Source: Gemmatimonadota bacterium (GTDB lineage: Bacteria > Latescibacterota > UBA2968 > UBA8231). Taken from it: a stretch of 30,575 nucleotides of DNA. The notes beneath the pieces are model-generated. The model was not told where the DNA came from, made no database searches, and was given only the letters and a program-made list of their open reading frames with translations. The position numbers were made by a program, and so were the translations under genes. Positions 21,662 to 29,838 of the stretch are shown here, piece after piece. The DNA lies in assembly GCA_026706165.1 (NCBI GenBank), contig JAPOZF010000205.1:1-30575 (forward strand). Direction: 5' to 3'. How positions within the stretch are numbered: the stretch's first letter is position 1; each line of letters starts with the position of its first letter.

Positions 21662-22854
21662 TTCATGGCGTCTGGGGAACGGGGATCGAGCTGCTCCTGT
21701 TCCAGCGCCTGCCCATCGTTCGAATGGAGCCACAGGGCAAGGGCTCCAATATCACCCTCGTGAGCGGCCAACTGTTCCAGCCCTCGACGGGACTTGAGCG
21801 GCGTTCCCCATTTCGCTGCTGTCTCGGGCTCCATGTCGTGCAGCCGCAGAGGAACTTCGCAGGCGTCCTCCACGTGCTTGGCAATCCGCAATCCGCCTGC
21901 ATCGATGTCGCCCCAATGGAACAGGGGAGCCGGCTGCGCTGCTCGGACCAAATGCACGATCCCGGCAAGGACGTCGCGCGCCGGGAAACCGTCGCTTAGC
22001 AACGCAAGGTATTGCCCGTCGATATCCATGCAGTATCGCCAGAAACTGGTCGGGTTCTCAATGATGATCGTGTAGTCGACGGGCGAGTTGAGAGTTGCAG
22101 ACTGGACTGTGTCCCAGGGCAGTCCGACGAACGGCACGCCGCTGCCTTCAAGGCGAATGGAATCGGACCTCACGCTGATGGGCCCTCTCAGGAACAACGG
22201 GTGGGCGCGGCGCACGATACCGTGCGCGTGGAGAACTTCTCGCGGCTCCAGGTCGGACAGTGCCGAGCTCCGGCGTCGCAACAGGGCGGCCACGCGACCT
22301 TCGCAACGCTCCAATGCCTTGCTGTCTTCGACGGTTCGGCGGGAGAATGTCCGATGATCGATGTCCCGTCCGACCCAGTGGATCGCCCCGTGGGTGAGGC
22401 GAAAGACCTCAATGAAGCCATCTGAATCCTTCGGTCGGAAATCCAGGAAGCTGCGGTTGACTGCCCATGCTGCCGATGCTTCGTCGAGGACGGACTCAAA
22501 AAATGTTTCGCGAACGATCTCAGGGCATGCCGACTCGATGTGGCGGCGGGCCCTTCCGGCGATATCCGCCGAAGGCCACCTGTTGAGGAAGCGGTAGAGT
22601 GCATCGGCATCGGTAAGTCGGACACGCGCAATTTCGCCGGTGAACCGTTCCAGGCGGTCCGCTTCGAGGCGCACCCCGCCGGTGCGTTCAGCGTCGCGCA
22701 ACACGCGATAAAGGGAATCCTGCTCCGCCGGCCCGCCCACACGGTTGTAGTCAATGCGCTGAATGATGTCGCGAACGCGCTGACGGCCAGACTCGTGACG
22801 ATTGAGCAAGGCGTTCAGGATGTCGTCGCCGGTGACGCCCTTACTCGGCAGCAT
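21658..22854 (-). CDS. jetD: JetD, Toprim-type nuclease subunit of Wadjet
   Basis: From ATG 22854 the product has 398 residues; the longer frame to 22983 overlaps jetC more and looks non-coding. The C-terminal half is the DUF2220/Toprim-like domain: TIIIENPTSFWRY with Glu266, and FHWGDIDAGGLRI with Asp316 and Asp318, the metal-binding acid set of Toprim nucleases. The N-terminal part is helical with a winged-helix look (GVTGDDILNALLNRH). In Wadjet, JetD cuts circular DNA after the SMC complex has extruded it. The gene overlaps the end of jetC by 14 bases and the IHF ATG by 4 bases. All key residues look intact, so the nuclease should be active. Confidence 0.87.
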   Translation of the reverse strand: MLPSKGVTGDDILNALLNRHESGRQRVRDIIQRIDYNRVGGPAEQDSLYRVLRDAERTGGVRLEADRLERFTGEIARVRLTDADALYRFLNRWPSADIAGRARRHIESACPEIVRETFFESVLDEASAAWAVNRSFLDFRPKDSDGFIEVFRLTHGAIHWVGRDIDHRTFSRRTVEDSKALERCEGRVAALLRRRSSALSDLEPREVLHAHGIVRRAHPLFLRGPISVRSDSIRLEGSGVPFVGLPWDTVQSATLNSPVDYTIIIENPTSFWRYCMDIDGQYLALLSDGFPARDVLAGIVHLVRAAQPAPLFHWGDIDAGGLRIAKHVEDACEVPLRLHDMEPETAAKWGTPLKSRRGLEQLAAHEGDIGALALWLHSNDGQALEQEQLDPRSPDAMK

Positions 22855-25800
22855 CCCGGTTCTCTCGCCGGACGATCTCTTCGAAATAGGCGCGTGGTCT
22901 GTGCATCGGATTTTCCAATTGCAGGAGCTCGTGCGCGGGGGCGTGCATGTGTTGCGGCGTGGCTTGAATGCGGCGCCCGACACGGATGATCGAGATCAGC
23001 GTGTTGAATGTCTCCTGATACAGGGCCTGGTGCGTCTTCGGCGCGGCCATGACGAGCTGAAGGCCGAGCGCCTTGTAGAAGCCTACGATCTTGTGGATGT
23101 TCTCGGGGTCCAGTTTCTCGAAGGCTTCGTCCATCAAGAGCAGCGCCGACTGTGGTGGCGCATCCTGGGCGTCTCCCAGGTGATTGCGGTAGGCTGCAGA
23201 CGATGCAACCCCGAGGCAGATGTAGAACGGCAGGAACCTCTGTCCGCCGCTCGCCTTCCCGCGCCGCGTTTCAACATCCGAAATCTTTTCGAAATTTTTC
23301 GGGTCGCAAATGTCGATGCTGAACCGGAAATAGTTCCGGTAGTCGGCCAACTCCTGCAGCCGCCGGCGATGAGCCGCCTCGTCCTGCACGTCCTCGGCGG
23401 TCAGCATCCGGATCAACTCGTCGATCTTGACCTGATCCGGATCGTTCGGGTCCGGTGCGGTCTGCATCAGGGCCGTCGCCTTCGGCGCGATGACGTCGAG
23501 CCGGTCGATCAGATAGCGGACGGTTTCCTTGTCCTGGTCGCGCTCCTGGCGGATCTGATAGACCTCGTCCATGAAAGCGGTGCGCTGCAGCTGACGGTTG
23601 AGGTCGTTCTTCACGCGCTCGACCGATTCGACATTTGCGCGCAGGCGGCTCAGGAAGTCATGGACCATGGTTTCGATCAACGCCTGTACGGCCGAGTCGA
23701 CCCGATCCCTGTGTTGCCGCAACACGGTCTGCGTCAAGTCCTTGTGACGCGAAGAGGCCCAGTCGTGAAGGCGAACCGTCTGTTCCGCGTGAATGGCCTC
23801 GGTCCACTCGAACCGGGGGTGTCGGCCGGGATCGGCGTGAACATAGTCGTGGATCGCCGATATGAGCCTGGTCACGGCGCCGCGCTGGGCGGGCCCTTTG
23901 TCTCTGGACTGTTCGGCAAAGTGATTTCGGACCTGCACGGGATGCGTGAAGGAAGCGCTCCGTTCCCGGTAGATCGACCGGGCCCGGCCGATGAACCCTT
24001 CCAGCCCGAGCGGCGGATCGTGACGGACGGCGCGAAGATCGCGGTTCGGTATCCGGTCGAGCAACGATCCGGCAGCTGTCCGGCGCGTTTCCGCGTTTGC
24101 CTCCATGGCGCCGCGCCTGTGGCCGATCTGCTCGCGCAGCTCGCGTTCCCTCGATTCCTCGCTTCGCTTCTCGACGCGATACGCCTCGAACTCTTTCTCC
24201 AGGGAACGCTTCTCCTCCATGAGCCCGGCGGGGAGCTCGTCCTCAAGCATTGCAACGAGGTCGTCGAGGCGCGCGATCTCGTTGTCCGTCTCGTCGATGG
24301 CCCGAAGCGCTTCCTGCCAGTCTTCCCTGCCGGTTCCCAGGATCGAATTGGCACGCTCCAGGGTCGTGACGAGGGTGTGTAGCCGGCTCTTCGCCTCGTC
24401 CGTATTTCGAAGCGGCGCTTCGAGTTCGGCACGATCCTGAGTCAGGTGTTCGATCTGTCGTTTGCGGACGGCCTTCCCCAGTCGGGGCACCGGCTGGAGG
24501 CGGCGATATTCAATACCGCGTCCGTGAGCGTATTTGCCGTCGGCGGATGCGGCGAGGTCGCCGCGCCGGATATCGTCGGCGGAACGGGCGCGACGGATCC
24601 GCCCGAGCCGGACATCGATGAAGGCGCGGGCAAACCGGTCGTCCGTCCGAACCGCTTCGGCGAGCGTGCCGGGGGGCGGCTCCCAGTGCTCCGAGCGGAG
24701 ATTCTCGGTCTGGATGAGCTTCGCCCTGGTGCCCTTGTAGTGGTTGTCGAAATGGCTATAGGCACTGTCCATGCGGGACGGGGCGATGATCGCCGCATCG
24801 CACCAGTCGCCCAGGATGGCCTCGACGATCCCGCGCCACTCGGCGTATTGCGGGTCAATGTCGGCAACTTCGGACAGGGTGGGGCACGTCACGCCGAGCC
24901 GCATCAGGTCTTCCAGGAAGTCCTGTGCATCCTTCGACATCATGCGACCGCCGGCCCTGAGGTTGTCCAGGTTCCTGTCGAGGTCCTCGGCCTCCTTCTT
25001 CAACCGGGCATGCTCCCCGGCCGCGTCCTGGTGGATCGACTGAAGATGCCCGATGGCATCGGACAGCGGCGGCGTTTCGGATAGCAGTTCTGCGACGTCC
25101 CGGGGCTTCGAAGGCCAGTCGGAGATGTCGGAACCGATGATGTTCCTAGAATGGAGGGATTCGGCGAATTCGGCGAGTGCACGGAACCTGTCTCGCGGGA
25201 AGGACCTGTTCGAAGCGGCATCGCACAGGTCGACAATGGCCTGCCGCAACGGCCGGGCTTCGACGGCTTTGGCCTTGCGGTCCGACTGTAGCGCAGTCCT
25301 CTGGGACTGGGCGTGCTTTACCTGTTCGTAGGCGGGTGTGCCGTCGATCTGTTGCGTGATCGCCTGGATCTGGAGTCGGAACCCCTCGATATTGTCGTTC
25401 AGCACCGGGAGATAGGCTTCGATCGAGCGCAGTTGCTCTTCCATCTCCGCGACTTCGCCGACCTGCTTTTCGATGATCTGCGAAAGGCGGTCATATTCGG
25501 CGCGTTGTTGGCCATAGGCCCACAGCCGGGCATTGAACTGGTCCGACATCACGCGCTCGCATTGCGCACGTATCGCCTCGACGGTGCGGATTTCCGCTTC
25601 GACGCGGGCAATGTCCTTCTGCATGTCACGCCACGTCCTGTAGCGCTCCTGGAACGTCTCGATCTGGATCGGGATTTCGTCGAGGAGAAACTTCTGGACG
25701 AATGTCGTTACGCTCGTAATCTGCCCGATGTCGAAGGAGAGGGCCTGGCGCATCGCGGCGCGCGCGCGATCGGGGTCCAGCTGCGTCCCGCGGGCGTTCG

Positions 25801-26374
25801 CATTGATGATCGCATGGAGATGGCGCAGGAAGGAGAGATTGTTCTGACGCTGAAAGGTCTGCACCTCGCGGCCACGCCGCCGCTGTTCGTCGAGGAAGCT
25901 CGCCCAGGCTTTCTCCTGGAACCCGCCGTCCACCGGGTCCACGAAATCGTCCCGGCGCAATATCGAACCCTCGACGAGAAAGAGCCCCAGGACGTGCTCC
26001 TCGCCGGCGGCCGCCCTAGCTTCGATGCATATGCCGGCCGTGCAGCATTGCCTGGCATCGCTCGTCTCGAAACCCAACGCGATGTAGGTGAGGCATGAGT
26101 TGCGTTCGAAACCCTGGCCGTCGTCGAGAAGGCCCAGACAGGCCTCGAGGACGGTGCGCCGGTTGGCGCGGCCTTCGGCGATACGGCTGTTGAGGTCGAG
26201 GTACCGCTTGTTCATCCCGGTCATGACGATCTGGATCGCGTCCAGAAGCACGGACTTGCCGGAGCCGTTCGCGCCCAGGAAGACAACGTTGCCGGCATCC
26301 GCGATCGGGAAGTCCTGTTGGTAGAGGTAGTAGTTGACGGCGGTGATGTTTCTGAGAACGAAAGCGGTCGTCAT
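22841..26374 (-). CDS. jetC: JetC, SMC-like ATPase of Wadjet
   Basis: From ATG 26374 the product has 1177 residues. The frame is open a further 234 codons upstream, but that region is jetB. Walker A is GANGSGKS at 34-41. Long coiled-coil stretches (RIEALEAPLRNTDE-like and KRSLEKEFEAYRVEKRSEES) flank a central region. The ABC signature SGGQ is at 1042-1045 and Walker B is ALLLMDEAFEKLD with the acidic pair near 1082-1083. This is the MukB/SbcC-like ATPase that extrudes DNA loops in the JetABC complex. Only 5 bases separate it from the jetB stop. The motifs are complete, so the motor should be functional. Confidence 0.9.
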   Translation of the reverse strand: MTTAFVLRNITAVNYYLYQQDFPIADAGNVVFLGANGSGKSVLLDAIQIVMTGMNKRYLDLNSRIAEGRANRRTVLEACLGLLDDGQGFERNSCLTYIALGFETSDARQCCTAGICIEARAAAGEEHVLGLFLVEGSILRRDDFVDPVDGGFQEKAWASFLDEQRRRGREVQTFQRQNNLSFLRHLHAIINANARGTQLDPDRARAAMRQALSFDIGQITSVTTFVQKFLLDEIPIQIETFQERYRTWRDMQKDIARVEAEIRTVEAIRAQCERVMSDQFNARLWAYGQQRAEYDRLSQIIEKQVGEVAEMEEQLRSIEAYLPVLNDNIEGFRLQIQAITQQIDGTPAYEQVKHAQSQRTALQSDRKAKAVEARPLRQAIVDLCDAASNRSFPRDRFRALAEFAESLHSRNIIGSDISDWPSKPRDVAELLSETPPLSDAIGHLQSIHQDAAGEHARLKKEAEDLDRNLDNLRAGGRMMSKDAQDFLEDLMRLGVTCPTLSEVADIDPQYAEWRGIVEAILGDWCDAAIIAPSRMDSAYSHFDNHYKGTRAKLIQTENLRSEHWEPPPGTLAEAVRTDDRFARAFIDVRLGRIRRARSADDIRRGDLAASADGKYAHGRGIEYRRLQPVPRLGKAVRKRQIEHLTQDRAELEAPLRNTDEAKSRLHTLVTTLERANSILGTGREDWQEALRAIDETDNEIARLDDLVAMLEDELPAGLMEEKRSLEKEFEAYRVEKRSEESRERELREQIGHRRGAMEANAETRRTAAGSLLDRIPNRDLRAVRHDPPLGLEGFIGRARSIYRERSASFTHPVQVRNHFAEQSRDKGPAQRGAVTRLISAIHDYVHADPGRHPRFEWTEAIHAEQTVRLHDWASSRHKDLTQTVLRQHRDRVDSAVQALIETMVHDFLSRLRANVESVERVKNDLNRQLQRTAFMDEVYQIRQERDQDKETVRYLIDRLDVIAPKATALMQTAPDPNDPDQVKIDELIRMLTAEDVQDEAAHRRRLQELADYRNYFRFSIDICDPKNFEKISDVETRRGKASGGQRFLPFYICLGVASSAAYRNHLGDAQDAPPQSALLLMDEAFEKLDPENIHKIVGFYKALGLQLVMAAPKTHQALYQETFNTLISIIRVGRRIQATPQHMHAPAHELLQLENPMHRPRAYFEEIVRRENRDAAE

Positions 26375-26379
26375 CGTCG

Positions 26380-27069
26380 TCAGCCCGGCCGCGTGTCGGC
26401 GGTATCGAAGTCCGCATCGGCCCGGCTTCCGGTCTGCGGGCTTTCGGGATCCGGATCGACGGCCTCGGACCGGGATGGCGACGGGGCATCCCGCCATGCG
26501 TCGATCCGCGCCAGGAACGATTCGTCGACGACCTCCAGCAGGGTCGGGCGCAGGGCGACCTCGGCATCCGTGTTCAGCGAATGGCTCCGATCGAAACTCA
26601 CCAAGCCGCGCCGCCTGAACTGCGTCAGGATATCGCGAAGCTCGCCCGGTTTCAGGCGCCGCGACCCGAGAGACGAGTAGACGGTCTGGATTTCCTCCTC
26701 GTCGACCAGGATGTCGGCGCTCCCGTCGATGAAGTATCCCTTCTCGGCGCCCTCGGAATACAGCAGCCGAAGGCAGAGCAGGACGATCGTTTCCTGGGTC
26801 GGGACCCGCACGTTCCCGTATGCCTGGGGCGCGACAAAGCCCGCATAGCCCCAGCCGTCGTTGACGACCAATCGGAATCCGAGCGAAGCGAAGAGCTCCT
26901 GGAAATGGTCCTGATGGCGCTGGACCCGCTCGAAATGAGCGGTTCCTCCCGAATCGCCGCGCGCGATGAACTGGCGACGGAGAAGCCGGTTGGCGGTCTC
27001 GGTCAGCTCTTCCGCCGTCGTGTTGGGGTCCCTTCCGGCTTCCTGGGAGGCTGCGCGGGATACGATCAT
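26380..27069 (-). CDS. jetB: JetB, KITE-like subunit of Wadjet (DUF4194)
   Basis: The product has 229 residues. It matches the DUF4194 type: a helical N-terminus (ELTETANRLLRRQFIARGD), FQELFASLGFRLVVNDGWGY, TQETIVLLCLRLLYSEGAEK, then the winged-helix part RLKPGELRDILTQFRRRGLV. JetB is the MukE/KITE-like dimer that binds the JetA kleisin. The C-terminal 35 residues are acidic and disordered. Its ATG overlaps the jetA stop (ATGA at 27069-27066). Confidence 0.85.
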   Translation of the reverse strand: MIVSRAASQEAGRDPNTTAEELTETANRLLRRQFIARGDSGGTAHFERVQRHQDHFQELFASLGFRLVVNDGWGYAGFVAPQAYGNVRVPTQETIVLLCLRLLYSEGAEKGYFIDGSADILVDEEEIQTVYSSLGSRRLKPGELRDILTQFRRRGLVSFDRSHSLNTDAEVALRPTLLEVVDESFLARIDAWRDAPSPSRSEAVDPDPESPQTGSRADADFDTADTRPG

Positions 27070-28442
27070 CTCTCACCTTCCTTGAGGCGAAGGAACAGCC
27101 TGGGGCCGGATACGTACTTTCCGTTGCTCATATCATTCATTCGCCTGAATTCCAGTCCGGGCAGACCTTCAGCATGTCCTGCCCGGGCCTCGAACAGAAC
27201 CGCGATGTCGCGCGCATCCCTCGGTTCGAAACTGTCGAGATCGACATAGTCCCTGCCGGTGGCGAACTCCTGGAGCCGCGCAGCGACGGCACGCCGCGTC
27301 ACGTCCATGCGCGCGACGTATTCGTCCATCAGCTGCTCGCGTTTCAGGTCGACCGGATCGACCGGGTTCGGCCTCCGGACCTGGGGTTCGACCGGGTCGC
27401 GGGCTTTCCGGGGCAGCGCCAGCGTCGCGGTGGAAAGGGGAACCGGGATGCCGGGAAAGGGGCTGACACAAGTCGAGGCGCCGCTGTCCAGACAGGCAAA
27501 GGAGCTTCGGATCGCTTCGCGCAGGGCTTCTTCGCGGACATCCCGGGCCGTTTCCTGATAGCGGACCGTCGTCGCGATCCGGCGTTCCAGCCGGTGCGAA
27601 AACCGGTCGATCAGATCGAGCTTGTTGCCGAGACTGGCGAATGCGTCGCGTACGCGGACGAGGTCGCCCCGGATTTGCGCCGTCGCGGACGGTATGTCCG
27701 GCGCCAGCCCCTGATCGGCAAGCGCGGTCGCTGCCCGGGCGATCTGTCCCTCGTCATTGATGAAGCGGTCCGTGGTGTCAATGATGCTGCGCTGGAAGCG
27801 CATCGGATTGTAGGCGGAGGCTTTCAGGCTTCTGTAGTTTTGCAGGAGCAGCTTGTCGACGAAGCTCTCCATGAAGCGCTGGAGCAGGTCGGCCAGATCG
27901 TCGGACTGCATCAGGTCCTGCTCGATCCGGAACAGCGACGTCAGGACGCCGTCTATGGCGCGCCGGAGCTGGACCGCCTGGCGCCGCGCGCTCGCGATGT
28001 TCATGACCTTGTCGGCGGGCGCGTCGTATGCCGCAAGAATGCCGCTGTCGATGAGACTGGCTTCCGCCGAGATGTCGACCTTCAGTTCCTCTCCGAGGCC
28101 TACCAGCATCGACAGGAGCGCATGCGCCTCGCGGGGCATGTGGACTTCCTCCGCCCGCCCGTTCCTGACCTCCATGACCCAGCCGTCGGCGCGAAGCTTG
28201 TTGAAGATGGCGTATTCCGCCGTATCGCCGGCCGTGCGGTCATCGTCGTCCGCGAGCGAGCTGTAGGCGGGATCGTTGACGACCTCGCGAATGACCTGAA
28301 CGACTTCTGCCTTCCTGGGGGCGGCGGAAAAGTCGTCGAAGAACTGGGAGAATATGCGCTCGAGGACGGCGACATTGCGTACGCGCGCAGGCGAGCAGAG
28401 AATCCGGAACAGCGTGTAGGGGACGGTGTCCAGCAGGGACAT
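27066..28442 (-). CDS. jetA: JetA, kleisin-like subunit of Wadjet
   Basis: The product has 458 residues and is the first gene of the operon. Its N-terminus (VPYTLFRILCSPARVRNVAV) and helical middle (ARRQAVQLRRAIDGVLTSLF, DLADLLQRFMESFVDKLLLQ) fit Wadjet JetA, the MukF-like kleisin that bridges the JetC heads. The N-terminal domain should be a winged helix. Position and operon order (A-B-C-D) support the call strongly. I cannot assign the Wadjet subtype without a profile search. The ATG at 28442 has AGAGAGG 9 bases upstream (28452-28458 on the + strand) and sits directly behind the palindromic operator at 28464-28493. Confidence 0.83.
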   Translation of the reverse strand: MSLLDTVPYTLFRILCSPARVRNVAVLERIFSQFFDDFSAAPRKAEVVQVIREVVNDPAYSSLADDDDRTAGDTAEYAIFNKLRADGWVMEVRNGRAEEVHMPREAHALLSMLVGLGEELKVDISAEASLIDSGILAAYDAPADKVMNIASARRQAVQLRRAIDGVLTSLFRIEQDLMQSDDLADLLQRFMESFVDKLLLQNYRSLKASAYNPMRFQRSIIDTTDRFINDEGQIARAATALADQGLAPDIPSATAQIRGDLVRVRDAFASLGNKLDLIDRFSHRLERRIATTVRYQETARDVREEALREAIRSSFACLDSGASTCVSPFPGIPVPLSTATLALPRKARDPVEPQVRRPNPVDPVDLKREQLMDEYVARMDVTRRAVAARLQEFATGRDYVDLDSFEPRDARDIAVLFEARAGHAEGLPGLEFRRMNDMSNGKYVSGPRLFLRLKEGER

Positions 28443-28447
28443 ACCGC

Positions 28448-28543
28448 GTTGCCTCTCTGAATAAGTTTGTTATATTAAAAGTTATAACAAACTAATGGTG
28501 GTTCCGTGGCTCGACTGCCGGAATATACCGACGTTGCGATCAC
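28448..28543 (+). repeat. First copy of a 96-bp unit: operator plus kfrA start
   Basis: Bases 28448-28543 match 28934-29029 without gaps at an offset of 486 bp, with about 80 of 96 bases the same. The unit covers the palindrome and the first 13 codons of a kfrA-type gene. Similarity stops after the ATCAC at the end of the unit. Confidence 0.85.
28464..28493. promoter_or_regulatory. Perfect AT-rich palindromic operator in front of jetA
   Basis: AGTTTGTTATA at 28464-28474 is mirrored exactly by TATAACAAACT at 28483-28493, with 8 bases between. It is an AT-rich island in GC-rich DNA, 21 bases upstream of the jetA start on the - strand, and it also faces the broken kfrA start on the + strand. 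KfrA proteins bind inverted repeats in their own promoters, and the intact kfrA gene has the same site, so this is the likely operator of the jet operon. I see no clean -35/-10 pair with standard spacing; the promoter probably overlaps the site. Confidence 0.75.
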
Positions 28544-28545
28544 AG
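28506..28545 (+). pseudogene. Broken 5' end of a kfrA gene
   Basis: GTG 28506 followed by ARLPEYTDVAIT corresponds to MARPPKYTDDDIT of the intact kfrA at 28992. The start has changed from ATG to GTG, and similarity ends after 13 codons; the frame continues to 28835 with a sequence unlike KfrA. This is the coding part of the duplicated unit and is not expected to give a functional regulator. Confidence 0.75.
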
Positions 28546-28933
28546 CAACATCTACTGTCCGGGGGTACCGTAGCGGCCGGGCGCGGCGCCGGTCGGTGCG
28601 CCTTGTGGGGCAGCGCTACCGGAACAGCCGCCGGAACCGTCGCAACATGCCGAACGCCAGAGGCGCTGCCGCGACGCCGCCGTGCCCGGCAGCCGGCGGC
28701 TCGGGCCAGCGTGCAGAAAGTGAGGCATCACCCTTTGACCGCCGTGCGTCGGCGTCGTGTAGTGGCGCGCACGCTGGAGGTGGGATCCGGAACCCGGCCC
28801 TCGGGCCCGGATATCCCGCCAGAGTGTTCCGCTGAAAGCGCTACAGGCGGTTCTGCGGCCCTTGGGCCTGCGCTCGGCGCAACGGGAGTGAGATGGCGAC
28901 CGACCAGCCCGGCAGACCCCGGCCGAATGTCAG
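28546..28933. other. Gene-free GC-rich spacer between the two operator copies
   Basis: About 390 bases between the duplicated units hold no ORF that I can support. Frames run through on the + strand, but their products are Arg-, Gly- and Pro-rich without family features. The contrast with the AT-rich operators at both sides is sharp. It may be decayed kfrA sequence, inserted DNA or an untranslated leader; I see no RNA gene in it. Confidence 0.45.
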
Positions 28934-29029
28934 GTTGCTTCTCTGAATAAGTTTGTTATACTATAAGTTCCAACAAACTAATGAGCGTCGCATGGCTCGA
29001 CCGCCGAAATATACCGACGATGACATCAC
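28934..29029 (+). repeat. Second copy of the 96-bp unit, at the intact kfrA gene
   Basis: This is the partner of the unit at 28448-28543. Here the palindrome leads into a complete kfrA gene with an ATG start, so this copy is probably the original. Confidence 0.85.
28950..28979. promoter_or_regulatory. Imperfect copy of the operator in front of kfrA
   Basis: AGTTTGTTATA at 28950-28960 pairs with TCCAACAAACT at 28969-28979, nine of eleven positions matching, with an 8-base spacer. It lies 12 bases upstream of the kfrA ATG, as expected for autoregulation. Two mismatches in the right arm suggest weaker binding than at the jetA copy. Confidence 0.7.
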
Positions 29030-29639
29030 GGAGGCCATCGACTCCCTGATTGACGAGGGGAAGAAGGTCAACCCGTCACGAGTGAAGCATCTGCTGGGCG
29101 GAGGAAATATCAAGCGCATCAGGGCAGTCATCGATCAGAGAAGCACAAGCTCGCGTAGCACCGAAGCCGACATGCCGGATTTGCCGCCCTCTATAATGGA
29201 GGAACTTGGCCGTTACAACGAGCAGAGCGCCGACGACCTTCGGGGTCTCGCCGCAAGACTGTGGCAGTCGGCCCGGGAGGAGGTGGCGAAAGACCTGCAG
29301 AACGAGTGCGCTGCAGTGCGCGGCCATGTTCTCAGCCTGGAAGAGGAGCTGTCGGAAGCAAATCGTCAGCTTCAGGGAGCTATTCCGGAAGCCCTTCGAG
29401 AACGCGGGTCGAGCACAAGCGGGTACAGTCAGCTTGAGGCACAACGCGAACAGTTGAAGGAAGCGCTGCGGAACGCGGAGAGCGATTTACGCGCGTCGGG
29501 GAAGACCATCGCGATTCTGGAAAGAACGCAGCGTCAGGACAGAGAAGAGATTCGCTCTCTGCACAACCGGGTGGAAGAGCTCGTAGCAGAGCTCGCAGGC
29601 ATCAAGGAAAGGACCAGGAACTGCCAGCATAGAGACTGA
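28992..29639 (+). CDS. kfrA: KfrA-type DNA-binding regulator with long coiled coil
   Basis: The product has 215 residues from ATG 28992. The N-terminal DNA-binding domain (about 1-50) has the KfrA_N pattern: RPPKYTDDDITEAIDSLIDE, GKKVNPSRVKHLLGGGNIKR, IRAVIDQR. After a short linker, residues about 75-210 are rich in Glu, Gln, Leu and Arg in heptads (LSLEEELSEANRQLQGAIPE, LHNRVEELVAELAGIKERTR), a long coiled coil. KfrA proteins of IncP and IncU plasmids repress their own promoters and help plasmid maintenance. I infer that this one also controls the jet operon through the shared palindrome. Confidence 0.85.
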   Translation: MARPPKYTDDDITEAIDSLIDEGKKVNPSRVKHLLGGGNIKRIRAVIDQRSTSSRSTEADMPDLPPSIMEELGRYNEQSADDLRGLAARLWQSAREEVAKDLQNECAAVRGHVLSLEEELSEANRQLQGAIPEALRERGSSTSGYSQLEAQREQLKEALRNAESDLRASGKTIAILERTQRQDREEIRSLHNRVEELVAELAGIKERTRNCQHRD

Positions 29640-29838
29640 CATACAGCCACAAGCTGCGCCGGGCGGACGATGCTGTCTGCCTACGGATTTTCATCGTCTC
29701 GCGGGTGTCCGACGTGTCGGCAAGGGGCATCCAGAGGACATTGCCGGCCGTCATCCTGACCCCCGCAAAGCCAGGGTCCAACCCATCTCATATGAATGGC
29801 ACGGAAAGAACTGCGAAAGTGGGACCCTATCCGACCCG
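29640..29838. other. Intergenic region between kfrA and the recombinase relic
   Basis: About 200 bases without a supportable gene. An ATG-led frame from 29796 runs on across the relic but is its shadow. I see no clear terminator or RNA gene. If the recombinase was a resolvase, remains of its res site would be expected here; I could not recognise subsite repeats. Confidence 0.4.

Noticed and set aside
22802..24382. A 526-codon + strand frame opposite jetC and jetD
   Set aside because: The product has no recognisable domain, and the opposite strand carries SMC and Toprim motifs with full coupling between genes.
28892..28945. A 17-codon ORF (MATDQPGRPRPNVRLLL) ending at the second operator unit
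   Set aside because: Too short, with no conservation that can be seen from a single sequence and no motif.
28495..28950. Plus-strand ORFs crossing the spacer between the operator copies
   Set aside because: Apart from the first 13 codons matching KfrA in one frame, the products are low in complexity and Arg/Gly/Pro rich. I treat them as decay or spacer.
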